This document shows, piece after piece, positions 53,564 to 62,922 of a DNA stretch of 64,000 bases. The DNA comes from Ruegeria arenilitoris. Its GTDB lineage: Bacteria > Pseudomonadota > Alphaproteobacteria > Rhodobacterales > Rhodobacteraceae. Numbering within the stretch: position 1 is the first letter of the stretch; each line of letters begins with the position of its first letter. The notes below the pieces were generated by a model that had not been told where the DNA came from, made no database searches, and saw only the letters and a program-made list of their open reading frames with translations. The translations under genes were made by a program, and so were the position numbers. Location of the stretch: assembly GCF_013030265.1 (NCBI RefSeq), contig NZ_WPZQ01000013.1, positions 1-64,000 of the forward strand, given 5' to 3'.

Positions 53564-54457
53564 TCAGAGGCCGGCCTTCAACCCTTCGGCCAGTAGATCC
53601 CAGACCCTGCGTATGCGTGGGGTCTGTCGCATCGCCTGAGGCGCAGCAAGCCAAACGGGTAGAATAGGGATATCGACATCCAGTTGCAGGATTTCTACGT
53701 CCGGATCAGCCTGGGCGACCTTTACCTGACTGAAGCCAATACCGCAGCCTGCCCTGACCAATTCCCAATATGCGCTTTGCAGATCGCATCGCGTGGCAAA
53801 GCTGTCCTTTCCAACAGGCCATCCCTTTTCGCGCATCTTTGAAATGATCTCTTCGTTGGCGTCGAACCCGACAAGATCATGGTCGAATAGTTCCTGAGGT
53901 GTCGTCGGGCGCCCGGCGCGGTCCAAATAGGATGTAGCGGCGCAAAAACACAAAGGAACATCCCCGAGATAGCGAGAGATGATATCCATCTGTTCCGGAC
54001 GATACATACGCACGGCGATGTCCGCTTCGCGATAAAGCAGGTTCTCTGTCACATCTGTCGCGACAAGTTCTAACTGTATCGCGGGTTCCTGTTTCCGAAT
54101 CTCGGCCAGAATCGGGGGAAGCAAATGATGCGAGGCGAAAACCGAAGCCGTGATCCTGACAGACCCTTCGAGTTGTTGGGATTGCCCAGCGGCGGTGAGG
54201 CTGAAAGCGCTCATTGCTTCGTGCATTTGCTGCGCCATTGGCAATAGCTGCGTACCCACCTGGCTGAGTTTCAGGCCCCGGGCATGGCGGTCAAAGAGAG
54301 AAACACCCAACTCGCTTTCAAGGATTTGAATCTGGCGACCCAGTGTGGGCTGGCTGCGCCCAAGCTCTCGAGCAGCGGCTGACAGCGATCCGGAATCTGC
54401 AACCGCAAGAAAACTTTGGATCAATGACCAGTCTGAGAGAGTAAGTGTTCTGTCCAT
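53564..54457 (-). CDS. LysR-family transcriptional regulator
   Basis: 297 aa. N-terminal helix-turn-helix LIQSFLAVADSGSLSAAARELGRSQPTLGRQIQILESELGV (read in parts, residues 11-51), then the periplasmic-binding-like effector domain. Divergent from an NAD-binding epimerase-like gene 83 bases away, the classic LysR arrangement, which suggests it controls that gene. Confidence 0.92.
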   Translation of the reverse strand: MDRTLTLSDWSLIQSFLAVADSGSLSAAARELGRSQPTLGRQIQILESELGVSLFDRHARGLKLSQVGTQLLPMAQQMHEAMSAFSLTAAGQSQQLEGSVRITASVFASHHLLPPILAEIRKQEPAIQLELVATDVTENLLYREADIAVRMYRPEQMDIISRYLGDVPLCFCAATSYLDRAGRPTTPQELFDHDLVGFDANEEIISKMREKGWPVGKDSFATRCDLQSAYWELVRAGCGIGFSQVKVAQADPDVEILQLDVDIPILPVWLAAPQAMRQTPRIRRVWDLLAEGLKAGL

Positions 54458-54540
54458 ACACAGATGAATACATGATCTGCGAATTTCGACAATTCCCCAA
54501 ACCTGATGAATGCCTAAGTTCGGGGCAAAAGGAGGGCGTC

Positions 54541-55467
54541 ATGACTCGATCAGTTCTTATTCTGGGGGCCTCTGGTCGGTTTGGCCGGAATACCGAAGAC
54601 GCATTTCGCAGCGCCGGCTGGGACGTACGCCGATTTGATCGCAAGACCGACAATCTGATGACGTCCGCGCAGGGTGTGGATGTGATCGTGAATGGCTGGA
54701 ACCCGCTTTACCCCGATTGGGCCAAAATGGTGCCGGACCTGCACCGGCGGGTGATCGAGGCTGCCTCAGCCAGTGGCTCTACAGTGATCGTTCCGGGGAA
54801 TGTGTATGTCTTCGGGGCTGAGACGCCCGGACCATGGTCGGCATCTACACCCCATATGGCCACAAACCCTCTTGGTCGGATCAGGATCGATATGGAGGAA
54901 GCCTACCGCGCCTCGTCGGTTCGCACCATTATTCTGAGGGCCGGAGACTTCATCGACACCACAGCATCGGGAAACTGGTTCGATCAGGTCACGATCAAGC
55001 AGCTTGCACGTGGCCGGTTTGTGTATCCCGGTAACCCCGAAATCCCTCATGCCTGGGCCTACCTGCCTGATCTTGCACGTGCGGCTGTTGTGCTGGCTGA
55101 GATGAGGGCGGAACTGCCACGGTTCAGTGACGTTCCATTTGCGGGTTACACACTGACAGGGAACGACTTGATGCGTGGGCTTTCACGGGCAACCGGTAAT
55201 GAGCTGACATTGAAGCGCATGCAATGGTGGCCGCTTCGGCTTGCCCGCCCATTCTGGCGACTAGCTCCGCATCTGCTTGAGATGCGCTATCTTTGGGATG
55301 TTCCGAATCGACTGGACGGGAGTTTTTTCGACGAGCTGGTTGGCGATTTTCAATCAACGGATCTGGAGGTCGCTTTGTCGACCTCAATCCCCCCAATGCT
55401 GCAACCAGCAGATGGTTTGTCACCGGACAGGCCCCTGAAAGCCGGGGTGGTGACGCAGGCGCACTAG
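54541..55467 (+). CDS. NAD-dependent epimerase/dehydratase-family protein
   Basis: 308 aa. Rossmann motif LILGASGRFGRN (9-15 core). GNVYVFGAETPGPW, TIILRAGDFIDT and AWAYLPDLARAAVVL follow the extended/atypical SDR pattern. The catalytic YxxxK is not obvious, so it may bind rather than transform a nucleotide sugar or act as an atypical reductase. Start at 54541 behind AAAGGAGGG. Likely regulated by the divergent LysR. Its last bases overlap the convergent next gene. Confidence 0.82.
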   Translation: MTRSVLILGASGRFGRNTEDAFRSAGWDVRRFDRKTDNLMTSAQGVDVIVNGWNPLYPDWAKMVPDLHRRVIEAASASGSTVIVPGNVYVFGAETPGPWSASTPHMATNPLGRIRIDMEEAYRASSVRTIILRAGDFIDTTASGNWFDQVTIKQLARGRFVYPGNPEIPHAWAYLPDLARAAVVLAEMRAELPRFSDVPFAGYTLTGNDLMRGLSRATGNELTLKRMQWWPLRLARPFWRLAPHLLEMRYLWDVPNRLDGSFFDELVGDFQSTDLEVALSTSIPPMLQPADGLSPDRPLKAGVVTQAH

Positions 55468-56498
55468 TTTTGTCGGATTGATAGGTCGACCCAGATCAGG
55501 CGATGTCTGCTTGCGGTGGCGGCAGCCTCGACCTGTTTCCCTGTCTCATCAGTCCAGTAGATCCCCGAACGCTCCACCTGCCAATCGGCTGAAGGCAGTA
55601 CATAGTCAACGCGCATTTCGCCCACGCCTTTCCAGGCCACCGTTGTCGCGGATCCGGTTGAATCTCGGGGTTCTGGATCCTGCAGTTGTGGATCGGCCAA
55701 GAGATTCCGGATTGCGCCTTTGTGACCATCACCTTGGTTGGGGTCGAGATTCGCATCCCCGGCGATCACAAACCGGCCGGTTGGGGCCGTACCAATATCG
55801 CCATCAAGCAAAAGCGACCAAAACCGGATCTCATCCCGGTTGCGCAAGCCGTTTCTATCCTCAGGTCCGTCAAAGACCGGTGGGCTGGCGTGAAAGGTCA
55901 TCAAGTCAAACCTGCCCCCGGGCGCATCAATTGGTATTACCCAATGCGCTGTTGATGAGAGCCGTTGGATTGATTGCGCCTGTTCAGATGGAAACGGCAA
56001 ATCGTCTGAGACCGGCAGTCGGGCGCCAGGCACATCCCTCCAAAGGGTCGTTGAATAATCAGCGATATCGTCTGTCAGGATTGGGAAGCGCGAGAGTACA
56101 GCCAAACCGCCTTGGCCGGTAAACCGTCCCCAACCCTGCGCGTCACCTGGACCCTCGGATTTGCTATCACCATCCAGATCAACGCCTGTGACTGATCCCG
56201 AATTTGGCTGCGCTGAAAAGCTGTAGGCATAATCCAGTCCCGCAGCTTTGAGTTTTGCAGTTAGTGCTGCGAGGGCGAGATTGTTGTAGTCCCAGTCCAT
56301 ACCCTGCAACGCGACTACATCCGGCTGCATTGCTGCAAGGACACCGATAACAGCTATGACCTGCGGATCATCACGTTCAATATCGCGCAGTAGTACACCA
56401 GGCCCATTGCGGCTGAGTTCAGTGTTAAAGCTTGCTACGCGCAGGGGGTCCGCCTGTGCCGCCAGGGGCAGCAGCAACAGGATCAGGTACCGGATCAT
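55464..56498 (-). CDS. Endonuclease/exonuclease/phosphatase-fold secreted protein
   Basis: 344 aa. Signal peptide 1-16 (LLLLPLAAQA). EEP domain: VASFNTELSRNGPGVL, VVALQGMDWDYNN, LMTFHASPPVF, FVIAGDANLDPNQGDGHKGAI, MRVDYVLPSADW and a final SRHRLIWVDLSI, which together give the Asn, Asp and His of this fold, though the usual Glu (LQE) is replaced by Gly in ALQGMDW. Possibly a periplasmic nuclease or phosphodiesterase. Overlaps the upstream membrane gene by four bases (ATGA). Confidence 0.82.
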   Translation of the reverse strand: MIRYLILLLLPLAAQADPLRVASFNTELSRNGPGVLLRDIERDDPQVIAVIGVLAAMQPDVVALQGMDWDYNNLALAALTAKLKAAGLDYAYSFSAQPNSGSVTGVDLDGDSKSEGPGDAQGWGRFTGQGGLAVLSRFPILTDDIADYSTTLWRDVPGARLPVSDDLPFPSEQAQSIQRLSSTAHWVIPIDAPGGRFDLMTFHASPPVFDGPEDRNGLRNRDEIRFWSLLLDGDIGTAPTGRFVIAGDANLDPNQGDGHKGAIRNLLADPQLQDPEPRDSTGSATTVAWKGVGEMRVDYVLPSADWQVERSGIYWTDETGKQVEAAATASRHRLIWVDLSIRQN

Positions 56499-57325
56499 GC
56501 AGTCTGAGTTGTCTCGGCAGTAGAATAGGCGCGGCGTTTTTCGACGATCAAACCCGCAATACGGAGCGTTGCCATTCCGCGCATGATCATGCTGGCGGGC
56601 AGAAAGGCCCAGGCGCTTAATGTCCAGATCAGTGTTTGTGGATTACTGAGCGACAGGGGGTCTACATAGTCGGTTGTAATCTTGATCAGCGCCGGAATCA
56701 GGAAAGGCAGCAGAACGCCAAGCGAAATGTTCAGTTTTCCATCCCTGCGCAGACGCGTGACAACGTCTCCACCTTTGGTTGGGTCGAAAAGCGGCAGATT
56801 GGTCCAGACATTGAACGCGCCATTTCCAACCGGCCATCCGCGCATTTTTACCGCGTATGCAAAGCTGGCGATCGTCACCAAAGCAGCCACATAAGCGACG
56901 CTGGCAGAAATCCGGACCAATTCAATCAACGGCTGACTTGCACCTGCGGGCAACATCAATACCACCAATCGAACGGGTGAATACGGAAAGTCGACCACGG
57001 CAGCGACGGCCAGGCCAACGGAATAAATCGAACTGGTCAATTCTGTCGGAGCGTAGGCGTTTTTACAGATCAGTGTCAGGAACGACACCATCGACATCAG
57101 TCCGACAAAACGCAGGCGATTCACCGGGGGCGCATCACGGAATTCAATAAAGCTGGGGAAGGCCGAATTGTATTCAGCAAAAGTCAGGATAAACGCGAGG
57201 ATGGCGAGAAAGACAACAATCTCGGTCCCATTCGACGTCGATGTCGGGAGATACAACGCAGGGGTGAGCACAAGAAGTGCCACCAATAATCCGCGTATCG
57301 CCGCCCCCGTGGTGCGTGCAATCAC
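56495..57325 (-). CDS. Multi-spanning membrane protein, unknown
   Basis: 276 aa with about seven hydrophobic segments (near 10-28, 34-50, 72-90, 100-125, 140-160, 205-222, 235-252). No family recognised. Its C terminus overlaps the EEP-domain gene, so they are translationally coupled; the pair may form a surface or membrane-repair unit, but there is no evidence for a function. Confidence 0.65.
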   Translation of the reverse strand: MIARTTGAAIRGLLVALLVLTPALYLPTSTSNGTEIVVFLAILAFILTFAEYNSAFPSFIEFRDAPPVNRLRFVGLMSMVSFLTLICKNAYAPTELTSSIYSVGLAVAAVVDFPYSPVRLVVLMLPAGASQPLIELVRISASVAYVAALVTIASFAYAVKMRGWPVGNGAFNVWTNLPLFDPTKGGDVVTRLRRDGKLNISLGVLLPFLIPALIKITTDYVDPLSLSNPQTLIWTLSAWAFLPASMIMRGMATLRIAGLIVEKRRAYSTAETTQTA

Positions 57326-57635
57326 TATCCGAACCCTTTCAAACTGGACTAGTCGATTCTTCGCCGACTTCGTTCCAACTTGTGCCCATCATTTCGACGG
57401 TTGCCAATTTAGCGCCAACACTGGCGGTTATCCGCTCAAACCTCAAGCCAAGCGGCAGGAAACACCTGATTTCGGGCAAAATGATGGCAAAACTGGTGCG
57501 GCTTTGCATCATTGATGACGCATAGATGACGTGTATTCAGAATGCACCGCTACATGTTGTGGTTGCTTAGATTTTACACCCAAGAATAAGAAAAGGGCCG
57601 CCTAAGCGACCCTCTTAAGTTGTATATGCCAAGAA
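57326..57635. other. Intergenic region, 310 bases
   Basis: Between the membrane protein and leuD, both leftward. Contains the leuD terminator at 57591-57613 and the upstream region of the membrane-protein gene. Nothing else recognisable. Confidence 0.5.
57591..57613 (-). terminator. Terminator of leuD
   Basis: On the minus strand AGGGTCGC, TTAG, GCGGCCCTTTTC: a stem with one G-T wobble followed by a T run, 22 bases past leuD. Confidence 0.75.
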
Positions 57636-58241
57636 TCAAACCCAGGGGCGGGCCTGACTTGCATGATCTTCAAACTTGTCGATGTGGTGATCTTTTTCCA
57701 TCGTCAGGCCGATATCATCCAGACCATTCAGCAGGCAATGTTTGCGATGGGGATCAATTTCAAACTCGATTACCACGCCGTCTGATGTAGTGATCTGCTG
57801 ATCTTCCAGATGCACGGTCATGCGGGCGTTCTCGCCCTTGTGGGCGTCTTCCATCAGGATCACATGATGCTCTTCTTCGACCACGATGGGTAGGATGCCG
57901 TTCTTGAAGCAGTTGTTGAAGAAGATGTCAGCAAAGCTGGTCGAGATTACGACCTTGATGCCGAAATCCTTGATTGCCCAAGGGGCGTGTTCCCGTGACG
58001 AACCACACCCAAAATTGTCGCCGGCCACCAGAATCTCGGTATTGCGATAAGCGGGTTTGTTCAGAACAAACTCCTCATTTTCGCCGCCATGATCGTGATA
58101 GCGCATCTCGTCAAACAGCACGACACCAAGGCCGGACCGTTTGATCGTTTTCAGGTGTACTTTCGGAATGATCATATCTGTGTCGATATTGATCAGCGGC
58201 ATTGGGGCGGCCACCCCGTGGACTTTGTCAAACTTTTCCAT
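57636..58241 (-). CDS. leuD: 3-isopropylmalate dehydratase small subunit
   Basis: 201 aa. [46 protein letters not shown] (residues 75-99), [19 protein letters not shown] and the C-terminal [22 protein letters not shown] are all leuD. Pairs with LeuC to isomerise isopropylmalate. Start at 58241 behind AGGAG. Follows the HdeD-like gene by 42 bases. Confidence 0.96.
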   Translation of the reverse strand: MEKFDKVHGVAAPMPLINIDTDMIIPKVHLKTIKRSGLGVVLFDEMRYHDHGGENEEFVLNKPAYRNTEILVAGDNFGCGSSREHAPWAIKDFGIKVVISTSFADIFFNNCFKNGILPIVVEEEHHVILMEDAHKGENARMTVHLEDQQITTSDGVVIEFEIDPHRKHCLLNGLDDIGLTMEKDHHIDKFEDHASQARPWV

Positions 58242-58283
58242 GTCTACACTCCTGCGGGAGAGGGCCGCGCCCATGCCCCGCGT

Positions 58284-58835
58284 TTAAGCTTCTTTCGCTT
58301 CTGTCGTTTCGTTAGGTGCGTTTTTGACGAAGAACGCCATGAAGACCAAACCGAACCCGTTGAACAGCATCTCGATGCCCAGCAAAATACCAAGAAGCTG
58401 GAACAGTACCGCAGGTTCTTCTGCGGCATAACTCCAGATGATACCTGCGAGGATGATCGACAAGATGCCCGAGATCAGTGTGGGCCAGAAAAAAGACGTT
58501 CCGCGCATCTGAAATGAGAGGAAGATCCGGGCAATACCGCCTGCCATGAACAGGATCAGAACCACCGTCGCCAGCGTCAGCGTGCCTTCCAACGGGTTAT
58601 CGAGGAACGACCACCCGAGAAACAGCATTACGGCACCCATGATGAAGGACAGGATCTTATTTCCCGTACCTTCAACGGTGAAGCCGCCAACAACCTGCAG
58701 CACGCCTGATATCAGCAGCAGCACGCCGGTCACCACTGTTACTGCAATGGATGCAACAACAGGTGCGCCCAGCACAAAGATGCCAAACGCTATGGATAGT
58801 AGCCCCAGCAGGAGCCATTTGACCCAATCACTCAT
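58284..58835 (-). CDS. HdeD-family membrane protein
   Basis: 183 aa, six membrane helices in two related halves, e.g. WLLLGLLSIAFGIFVLGAPVVA and LISGILSIILAGIIWSYA; LLGILLGIEMLFNGFGLVFMAF near the end. HdeD proteins are linked to acid or general stress in enterobacteria. GAGGGAGAG precedes ATG and lies in an inverted repeat that could hide it (see 58846-58869). Sits between leuC-methyltransferase and leuD. Confidence 0.88.
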   Translation of the reverse strand: MSDWVKWLLLGLLSIAFGIFVLGAPVVASIAVTVVTGVLLLISGVLQVVGGFTVEGTGNKILSFIMGAVMLFLGWSFLDNPLEGTLTLATVVLILFMAGGIARIFLSFQMRGTSFFWPTLISGILSIILAGIIWSYAAEEPAVLFQLLGILLGIEMLFNGFGLVFMAFFVKNAPNETTEAKEA

Positions 58836-58845
58836 TTCAGTCTCT

Positions 58846-58869
58846 CCCTCAAATATCTAGATATGAGGG
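58846..58869 (-). promoter_or_regulatory. RNA hairpin overlapping the HdeD-like ribosome binding site
   Basis: In minus-strand RNA, CCCTCATATC pairs with GATATTTGAGGG around a TA centre (ATATCTAGATAT core). The 3' arm ends with GAGGG, the first part of the GAGGGAGAG ribosome binding site, ten bases before the start codon. Confidence 0.55.
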
Positions 58870-58977
58870 TAGCTTACGTTAGATTTGATGTTTCTGCCAA
58901 CCATCCTTAACTCTCTCTTGTATCGTCTCGTGCCATCACGAGGGCTGCAATATCGATCGGAGTGACTTAGCACATCT

Positions 58978-59733
58978 TCACCTGAGCCAATTGCGCACTC
59001 GGGTCACAAATCCCGGAGGGTTCGGGTCGGGTTTTTGCACGACAAAAACATCCCGAAACTCCCCCAGTACGCCGATGCTGGCGTCGTTCAACCTGACCTG
59101 ACGCACTGATGCACCCGGCGCCCAGTTCAGGATCAGGCTGGACAGGTCGTTGCCAAAGTGGAACGTCACCGCGGCGCCTTCATTGTCGATCGGATTGCCG
59201 TGGTACTCTGGCTCGAACAGATGCTCCACACCATCTTCCCTGATCCAGGCGCGCCTCTCTGTCGTGGCTTTGGTTTCATAAACCGGGGTGGTGAAAATGA
59301 TGAACCCTCCTGGCTTCAGCGTTCGCATCATTTCGGTAAAACATGCACCGGGATCATTCACATGCTCCAAAACGTCCAAATGGCAGTGAATGTCGATCGA
59401 GTTGTCCTCAAACGTCAGTTGCTCAAGATTTTCCGACTGGTACGGACCATTCTTCTGACCGCGCGGCACATCCGAATAATAGTGCGAGCCGATATAGCCG
59501 GGGGCTTCTTTCATCATCCGAACTGAAATGCCTCGTTCGGCAGGTGAGCATTCATGGATCACCATGGAACGCCAGTCCGGAATGAAGTGGTGAAGGCACC
59601 AGGCCAGCGCACGTTCTCTCGGCAAGGATCCGCAATTCGAGCACAGAAGAAAATCGCGCAGCCAATCGTGTTCTGAGCGAAATTTTGACGGTTGCTCGCA
59701 GATCGGGCACGTCCCTGCAAACACGTGCGTCAT
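58978..59733 (-). CDS. Zinc-ribbon class I SAM-dependent methyltransferase-like protein
   Basis: 251 aa. An N-terminal zinc-binding segment has four Cys (C9-P-I-C12 ... C31-S-N-C34). The methyltransferase region follows: [43 protein letters not shown] (read in parts), where DVLEH-V and LKPGG are typical. The first Rossmann Gly motif is not clear. Starts at 59733 inside the leuC stop (ATGA). The upstream leuC gene and the family suggest a cell-envelope or metabolite methylation, but the substrate is unknown. Confidence 0.8.
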   Translation of the reverse strand: MTHVFAGTCPICEQPSKFRSEHDWLRDFLLCSNCGSLPRERALAWCLHHFIPDWRSMVIHECSPAERGISVRMMKEAPGYIGSHYYSDVPRGQKNGPYQSENLEQLTFEDNSIDIHCHLDVLEHVNDPGACFTEMMRTLKPGGFIIFTTPVYETKATTERRAWIREDGVEHLFEPEYHGNPIDNEGAAVTFHFGNDLSSLILNWAPGASVRQVRLNDASIGVLGEFRDVFVVQKPDPNPPGFVTRVRNWLR

Positions 59734-61133
59734 ATCAGAGTCCGTACGTCTGTCAGCCGTCCTGTGATTGCCGCAGCGGCAGCCATTGCGGGGCTCAGCA
59801 GATGGGTGCGTCCGCCCCGGCCCTGACGGCCTTCGAAGTTGCGGTTCGAGGTCGCGGCACAGCGCTCGCCCGGTTGCAACTGATCGGGGTTCATCGCCAG
59901 ACACATCGAGCATCCCGCCAGACGCCATTCGAATCCGGCCTCTTTGAAGATTTCGGCAAGGCCTTCTTCTTCGGCCTGAGCGCGAACAAGACCCGAGCCC
60001 GGCACGACCATAGCGCGCAGACCGTCCTTGATCTTTTTGCCCTTAAGGATTTCAGCCGCGGCGCGCAGGTCTTCGATACGACCGTTGGTGCACGAGCCGA
60101 TGAAGACGGTGTCGATTTCCACATCGCTCAGCTTCTGACCGGCTTCCAGACCCATGTATTCGATCGAACGGCGGGCCGCGTCGACCTTGCCGCCTTCGAA
60201 ATCATCTGGATGAGGCACGGTTGCGGTGATCGGCAGTACGTCCTCGGGGCTGGTACCCCAGGTCACGACCGGCGCAATGTCTTCGCCGCGCAGGGTGATG
60301 ACCTTGTCGAAATGCGCGTCTTCGTCGGTATAAAGCGTTTTCCACCAATCCATCGCCGCTTCCCACTGGGCACCTTTCGGTGCATGGGGACGGCCTTTGA
60401 CATATTCAAAGGTGGTCTCGTCAGGGGCGATAAGGCCCGCGCGTGCGCCGCCTTCGATCGCCATGTTGCAGACGGTCATGCGGCCTTCCATCGACAGATC
60501 GCGGATCGCTTCGCCGCAATATTCGATGACGTAGCCGGTGCCGCCAGCAGTACCGGTCTCGCCGATAACGGCCAGAGTGATGTCCTTGGCGGTCACGCCC
60601 GGCTGCAGTTTGCCGGTGATTTCCACCTTCATGTTTTTGGACTTCTTCTGGATCAGAGTCTGCGTGGCCAGAACGTGTTCAACCTCGGACGTACCGATAC
60701 CATGGGCCAGCGCACCAAACGCGCCGTGGGTGGCGGTGTGGCTGTCGCCGCACACAACGGTCATGCCGGGCAGGGTCCAGCCTTGCTCGGGGCCGACGAT
60801 GTGGACGATGCCCTGACGCACATCATGCACAGGGTAGTAGTGAATGCCAAAATCCTTGGCGTTCTTGTCCAGCGCTTCGACCTGAATGCGCGATTCCGGG
60901 TTTTCGATCCCGTTCACCCGGTCAGGTGTGGTGGGCACGTTGTGATCTGGGACGGCGATGGTCTTTTCCGGTGCGCGTACCTTGCGGCCTGCCATGCGCA
61001 GGCCTTCGAACGCCTGCGGGCTGGTGACTTCGTGTACCAGGTGGCGGTCGATATAAAGCAGGCAGGTGCCATCATCGGCTTCGTGCGCGACATGGGCATC
61101 CCAGATCTTGTCATAGAGCGTTTTGGGGGACAT
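59730..61133 (-). CDS. leuC: 3-isopropylmalate dehydratase large subunit
   Basis: 467 aa. Aconitase-type 4Fe-4S enzyme: [78 protein letters not shown] (in parts), [14 protein letters not shown], and cluster cysteines in [33 protein letters not shown] (read in parts). Start at 61133 behind GGGAGAGGA; the open frame upstream to 61274 is not LeuC. First structural gene of a leftward run leuC-methyltransferase-hdeD-like-leuD, with a 35-codon ORF just upstream. Confidence 0.97.
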   Translation of the reverse strand: MSPKTLYDKIWDAHVAHEADDGTCLLYIDRHLVHEVTSPQAFEGLRMAGRKVRAPEKTIAVPDHNVPTTPDRVNGIENPESRIQVEALDKNAKDFGIHYYPVHDVRQGIVHIVGPEQGWTLPGMTVVCGDSHTATHGAFGALAHGIGTSEVEHVLATQTLIQKKSKNMKVEITGKLQPGVTAKDITLAVIGETGTAGGTGYVIEYCGEAIRDLSMEGRMTVCNMAIEGGARAGLIAPDETTFEYVKGRPHAPKGAQWEAAMDWWKTLYTDEDAHFDKVITLRGEDIAPVVTWGTSPEDVLPITATVPHPDDFEGGKVDAARRSIEYMGLEAGQKLSDVEIDTVFIGSCTNGRIEDLRAAAEILKGKKIKDGLRAMVVPGSGLVRAQAEEEGLAEIFKEAGFEWRLAGCSMCLAMNPDQLQPGERCAATSNRNFEGRQGRGGRTHLLSPAMAAAAAITGRLTDVRTLI

Positions 61134-61176
61134 AGGTCCTCTCCCGTATGTAATGAGAAATAGCTGGCGAGGTGGC

Positions 61177-61284
61177 TCAGGCCGCCGATAGGCGGGCCAG
61201 GACCGTGCGGGCAGCCCCAAAGAACCGTTCACGCAACCGCGCGCGGTCTTCCAGATTCTGGAGTTGGGCCACATTGAGTCTCAT
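61177..61284 (-). CDS. 35-residue ORF upstream of leuC
   Basis: [20 protein letters not shown], then [15 protein letters not shown]. Six Leu codons among 35. GAGG lies just before ATG, and it ends 43 bases before leuC. It may be a small protein or a leader peptide; no terminator/antiterminator pair is clear, so attenuation is not shown. Confidence 0.35.
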   Translation of the reverse strand: MRLNVAQLQNLEDRARLRERFFGAARTVLARLSAA

Positions 61285-61404
61285 GCGCCTCAGATATATC
61301 GCAGCTTCGCGTCAATCAAGGATCAATCCCGCATACGTGTAGACCGGTAGCTTGGGCTTGCATCAGGGCGCATCGGTCTCCAAGCTAACCAGCAGGAGAT
61401 GCGC

Positions 61405-62757
61405 ATGAACCAGGATCTGTTGCCGGAATCGCTGTCTGATCTTTATGAAAACATGGCTTTGGCCTTTTCCTCGCAGTTTGAGAACCTGATTGAACTGGTC
61501 GTGACACCGGGGTGGCGACAGTACCAGTTGATCATCATCCTGTTCCTATGGGCGCTGGCCTTTGTCCTGCGACTGCTGACGCAAAAGCGCTGGGAGGCGT
61601 GGGCGCGCGCACGCACGGGCTGGCCGAAATGGCGGTTGCGGACACTGGTCCAACTGATGCGTCGCCTGACACTTGTCTATTTCGTGATCCTGTCCTGGGG
61701 GCTGTATCTGGTGATGCAGCAAGTCACCTGGCCGTCACGCAGCTATCTGATCGGCGTGTTCGCGACCTTGGCGGTGGCCTGGCTTGTCATTGCAATGGTG
61801 GCCCGGCTGGTGCGCAACCGAACACTCAGACGGATATTCAAGTGGTCGATGTGGATCTATGCAACGCTGGTTGCGTTGAATCTGACGGACGATGTGGCCG
61901 ACTTTTTGGATGGAGTGGCGATTTCGGTTGGCGACCTGCACATTTCAGCGCTCGGCATCATCAAGGCAGTACTGCTGATCGGAATACTGCTGACGCTTGC
62001 CCGGCTGGGCACGCGCGCTGCAGAACGTGGATTGAAGGGCAATGACGACATCACCCCATCCATGCAGGTTTTGCTGGCCAAGGGCATTCAGGTGCTTCTG
62101 TATGGCGCGGTTTTTCTGGCGGCGATCCGCACCCTTGGGTTTGACCTGACCGGTATTGCGTTGTTGTCCGGCGCGATCGGTGTGGGCATCGGTTTTGGCT
62201 TGCAAAAAGTGGTGTCGAACCTGATTTCCGGGATCATCATCCTGATGGACCGGTCGATCAAACCGGGCGACGTGATCTCGCTGGGCGACACGTTTGGCTG
62301 GATAAATGCGCTGGGCGCGCGTTATGTCTCAGTGGTGACGCGGGACGGGCGGGAGTATCTGATCCCGAACGAGGATCTGATTACAAATCAGGTTGTGAAC
62401 TGGTCGCATTCGGACCGTTTTGTGCGGCTCGATCTGGATTTCGGGACCAGCTATGACGACGATCCGCATCAGGTGCGTGCTACTGCGATCCGGTCGGTAA
62501 AAGCCGTCACGCGCGTGCTGAGCGGTGGAACGCATGAGCCGGTCTGCCACATCACTGGATTTGGCGACAGCAGCGTGGACTATGTTTTGCGGTTCTGGAT
62601 CAGCGATCCAACCAAAGGGCTGACCAATATCCGCGGCAATGTCTATCTCGCCCTCTGGGACGCTTTCAAAGAAGAAGGTATCTCTATCCCCTTCCCGCAG
62701 CGAGAGGTTCGGCTGTTGTCGGACGACGCAGTCGCGCAACAGATCGCCAAAGAGTGA
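61405..62757 (+). CDS. Mechanosensitive channel, MscS family
   Basis: 450 aa. An N-terminal multi-helix region (about five membrane segments) precedes the MscS core: SGAIGVGIGFGLQKVVSNLISGIIILMDRSIKPGDVI (in parts, pore helix then beta domain), INALGARYVSVVTRDGREYLIPNEDLI and a cytoplasmic domain with RGNVYLALWDAFKEEGISIPFPQREV near the end. Opens on membrane tension. The ATG at 61405 is at proper distance from AGGAG; the ATG two codons earlier overlaps that site. Confidence 0.93.
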   Translation: MNQDLLPESLSDLYENMALAFSSQFENLIELVVTPGWRQYQLIIILFLWALAFVLRLLTQKRWEAWARARTGWPKWRLRTLVQLMRRLTLVYFVILSWGLYLVMQQVTWPSRSYLIGVFATLAVAWLVIAMVARLVRNRTLRRIFKWSMWIYATLVALNLTDDVADFLDGVAISVGDLHISALGIIKAVLLIGILLTLARLGTRAAERGLKGNDDITPSMQVLLAKGIQVLLYGAVFLAAIRTLGFDLTGIALLSGAIGVGIGFGLQKVVSNLISGIIILMDRSIKPGDVISLGDTFGWINALGARYVSVVTRDGREYLIPNEDLITNQVVNWSHSDRFVRLDLDFGTSYDDDPHQVRATAIRSVKAVTRVLSGGTHEPVCHITGFGDSSVDYVLRFWISDPTKGLTNIRGNVYLALWDAFKEEGISIPFPQREVRLLSDDAVAQQIAKE

Positions 62758-62788
62758 CTGCGCGTGCGGACCCAGAAGCGTCCGTTCA

Positions 62789-62817
62789 TTGAAATGTTGC
62801 ATTCCCCTTGTTACCTT
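62789..62817 (+). promoter_or_regulatory. Promoter of the rsfS-rlmH region
   Basis: TTGAAA (62789-62794), 17 bases, TACCTT (62812-62817). A GC palindrome CCCCGGCGCCGGGG (62825-62838) would lie at the very start of the transcript. Confidence 0.5.
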
Positions 62818-62865
62818 ATTAGTACCCCGGCGCCGGGGTTTCATGGCGCGCAGCAAAGGAGGACT

Positions 62866-62922
62866 ATGTCCTGTCTCTACATACACAGGCGGGTTTGCCC
62901 GCCGAAGATGGGGCCGGTGTAA
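62866..62922 (+). CDS. 18-residue leader ORF coupled to rsfS
   Basis: MSCLYIHRRVCPPKMGPV, with the near-perfect AAAGGAGG at 62855-62862 just upstream. Its stop TAA shares a base with the rsfS start (TAATG). rsfS itself has no good ribosome binding site, so translation of rsfS may depend on reading this ORF. Confidence 0.5.
   Translation: MSCLYIHRRVCPPKMGPV

Noticed and set aside
59685..61163. Open frame of 492 codons on the plus strand across leuC
   Set aside because: Antisense to a clear LeuC. High-GC third positions keep the opposite strand open.
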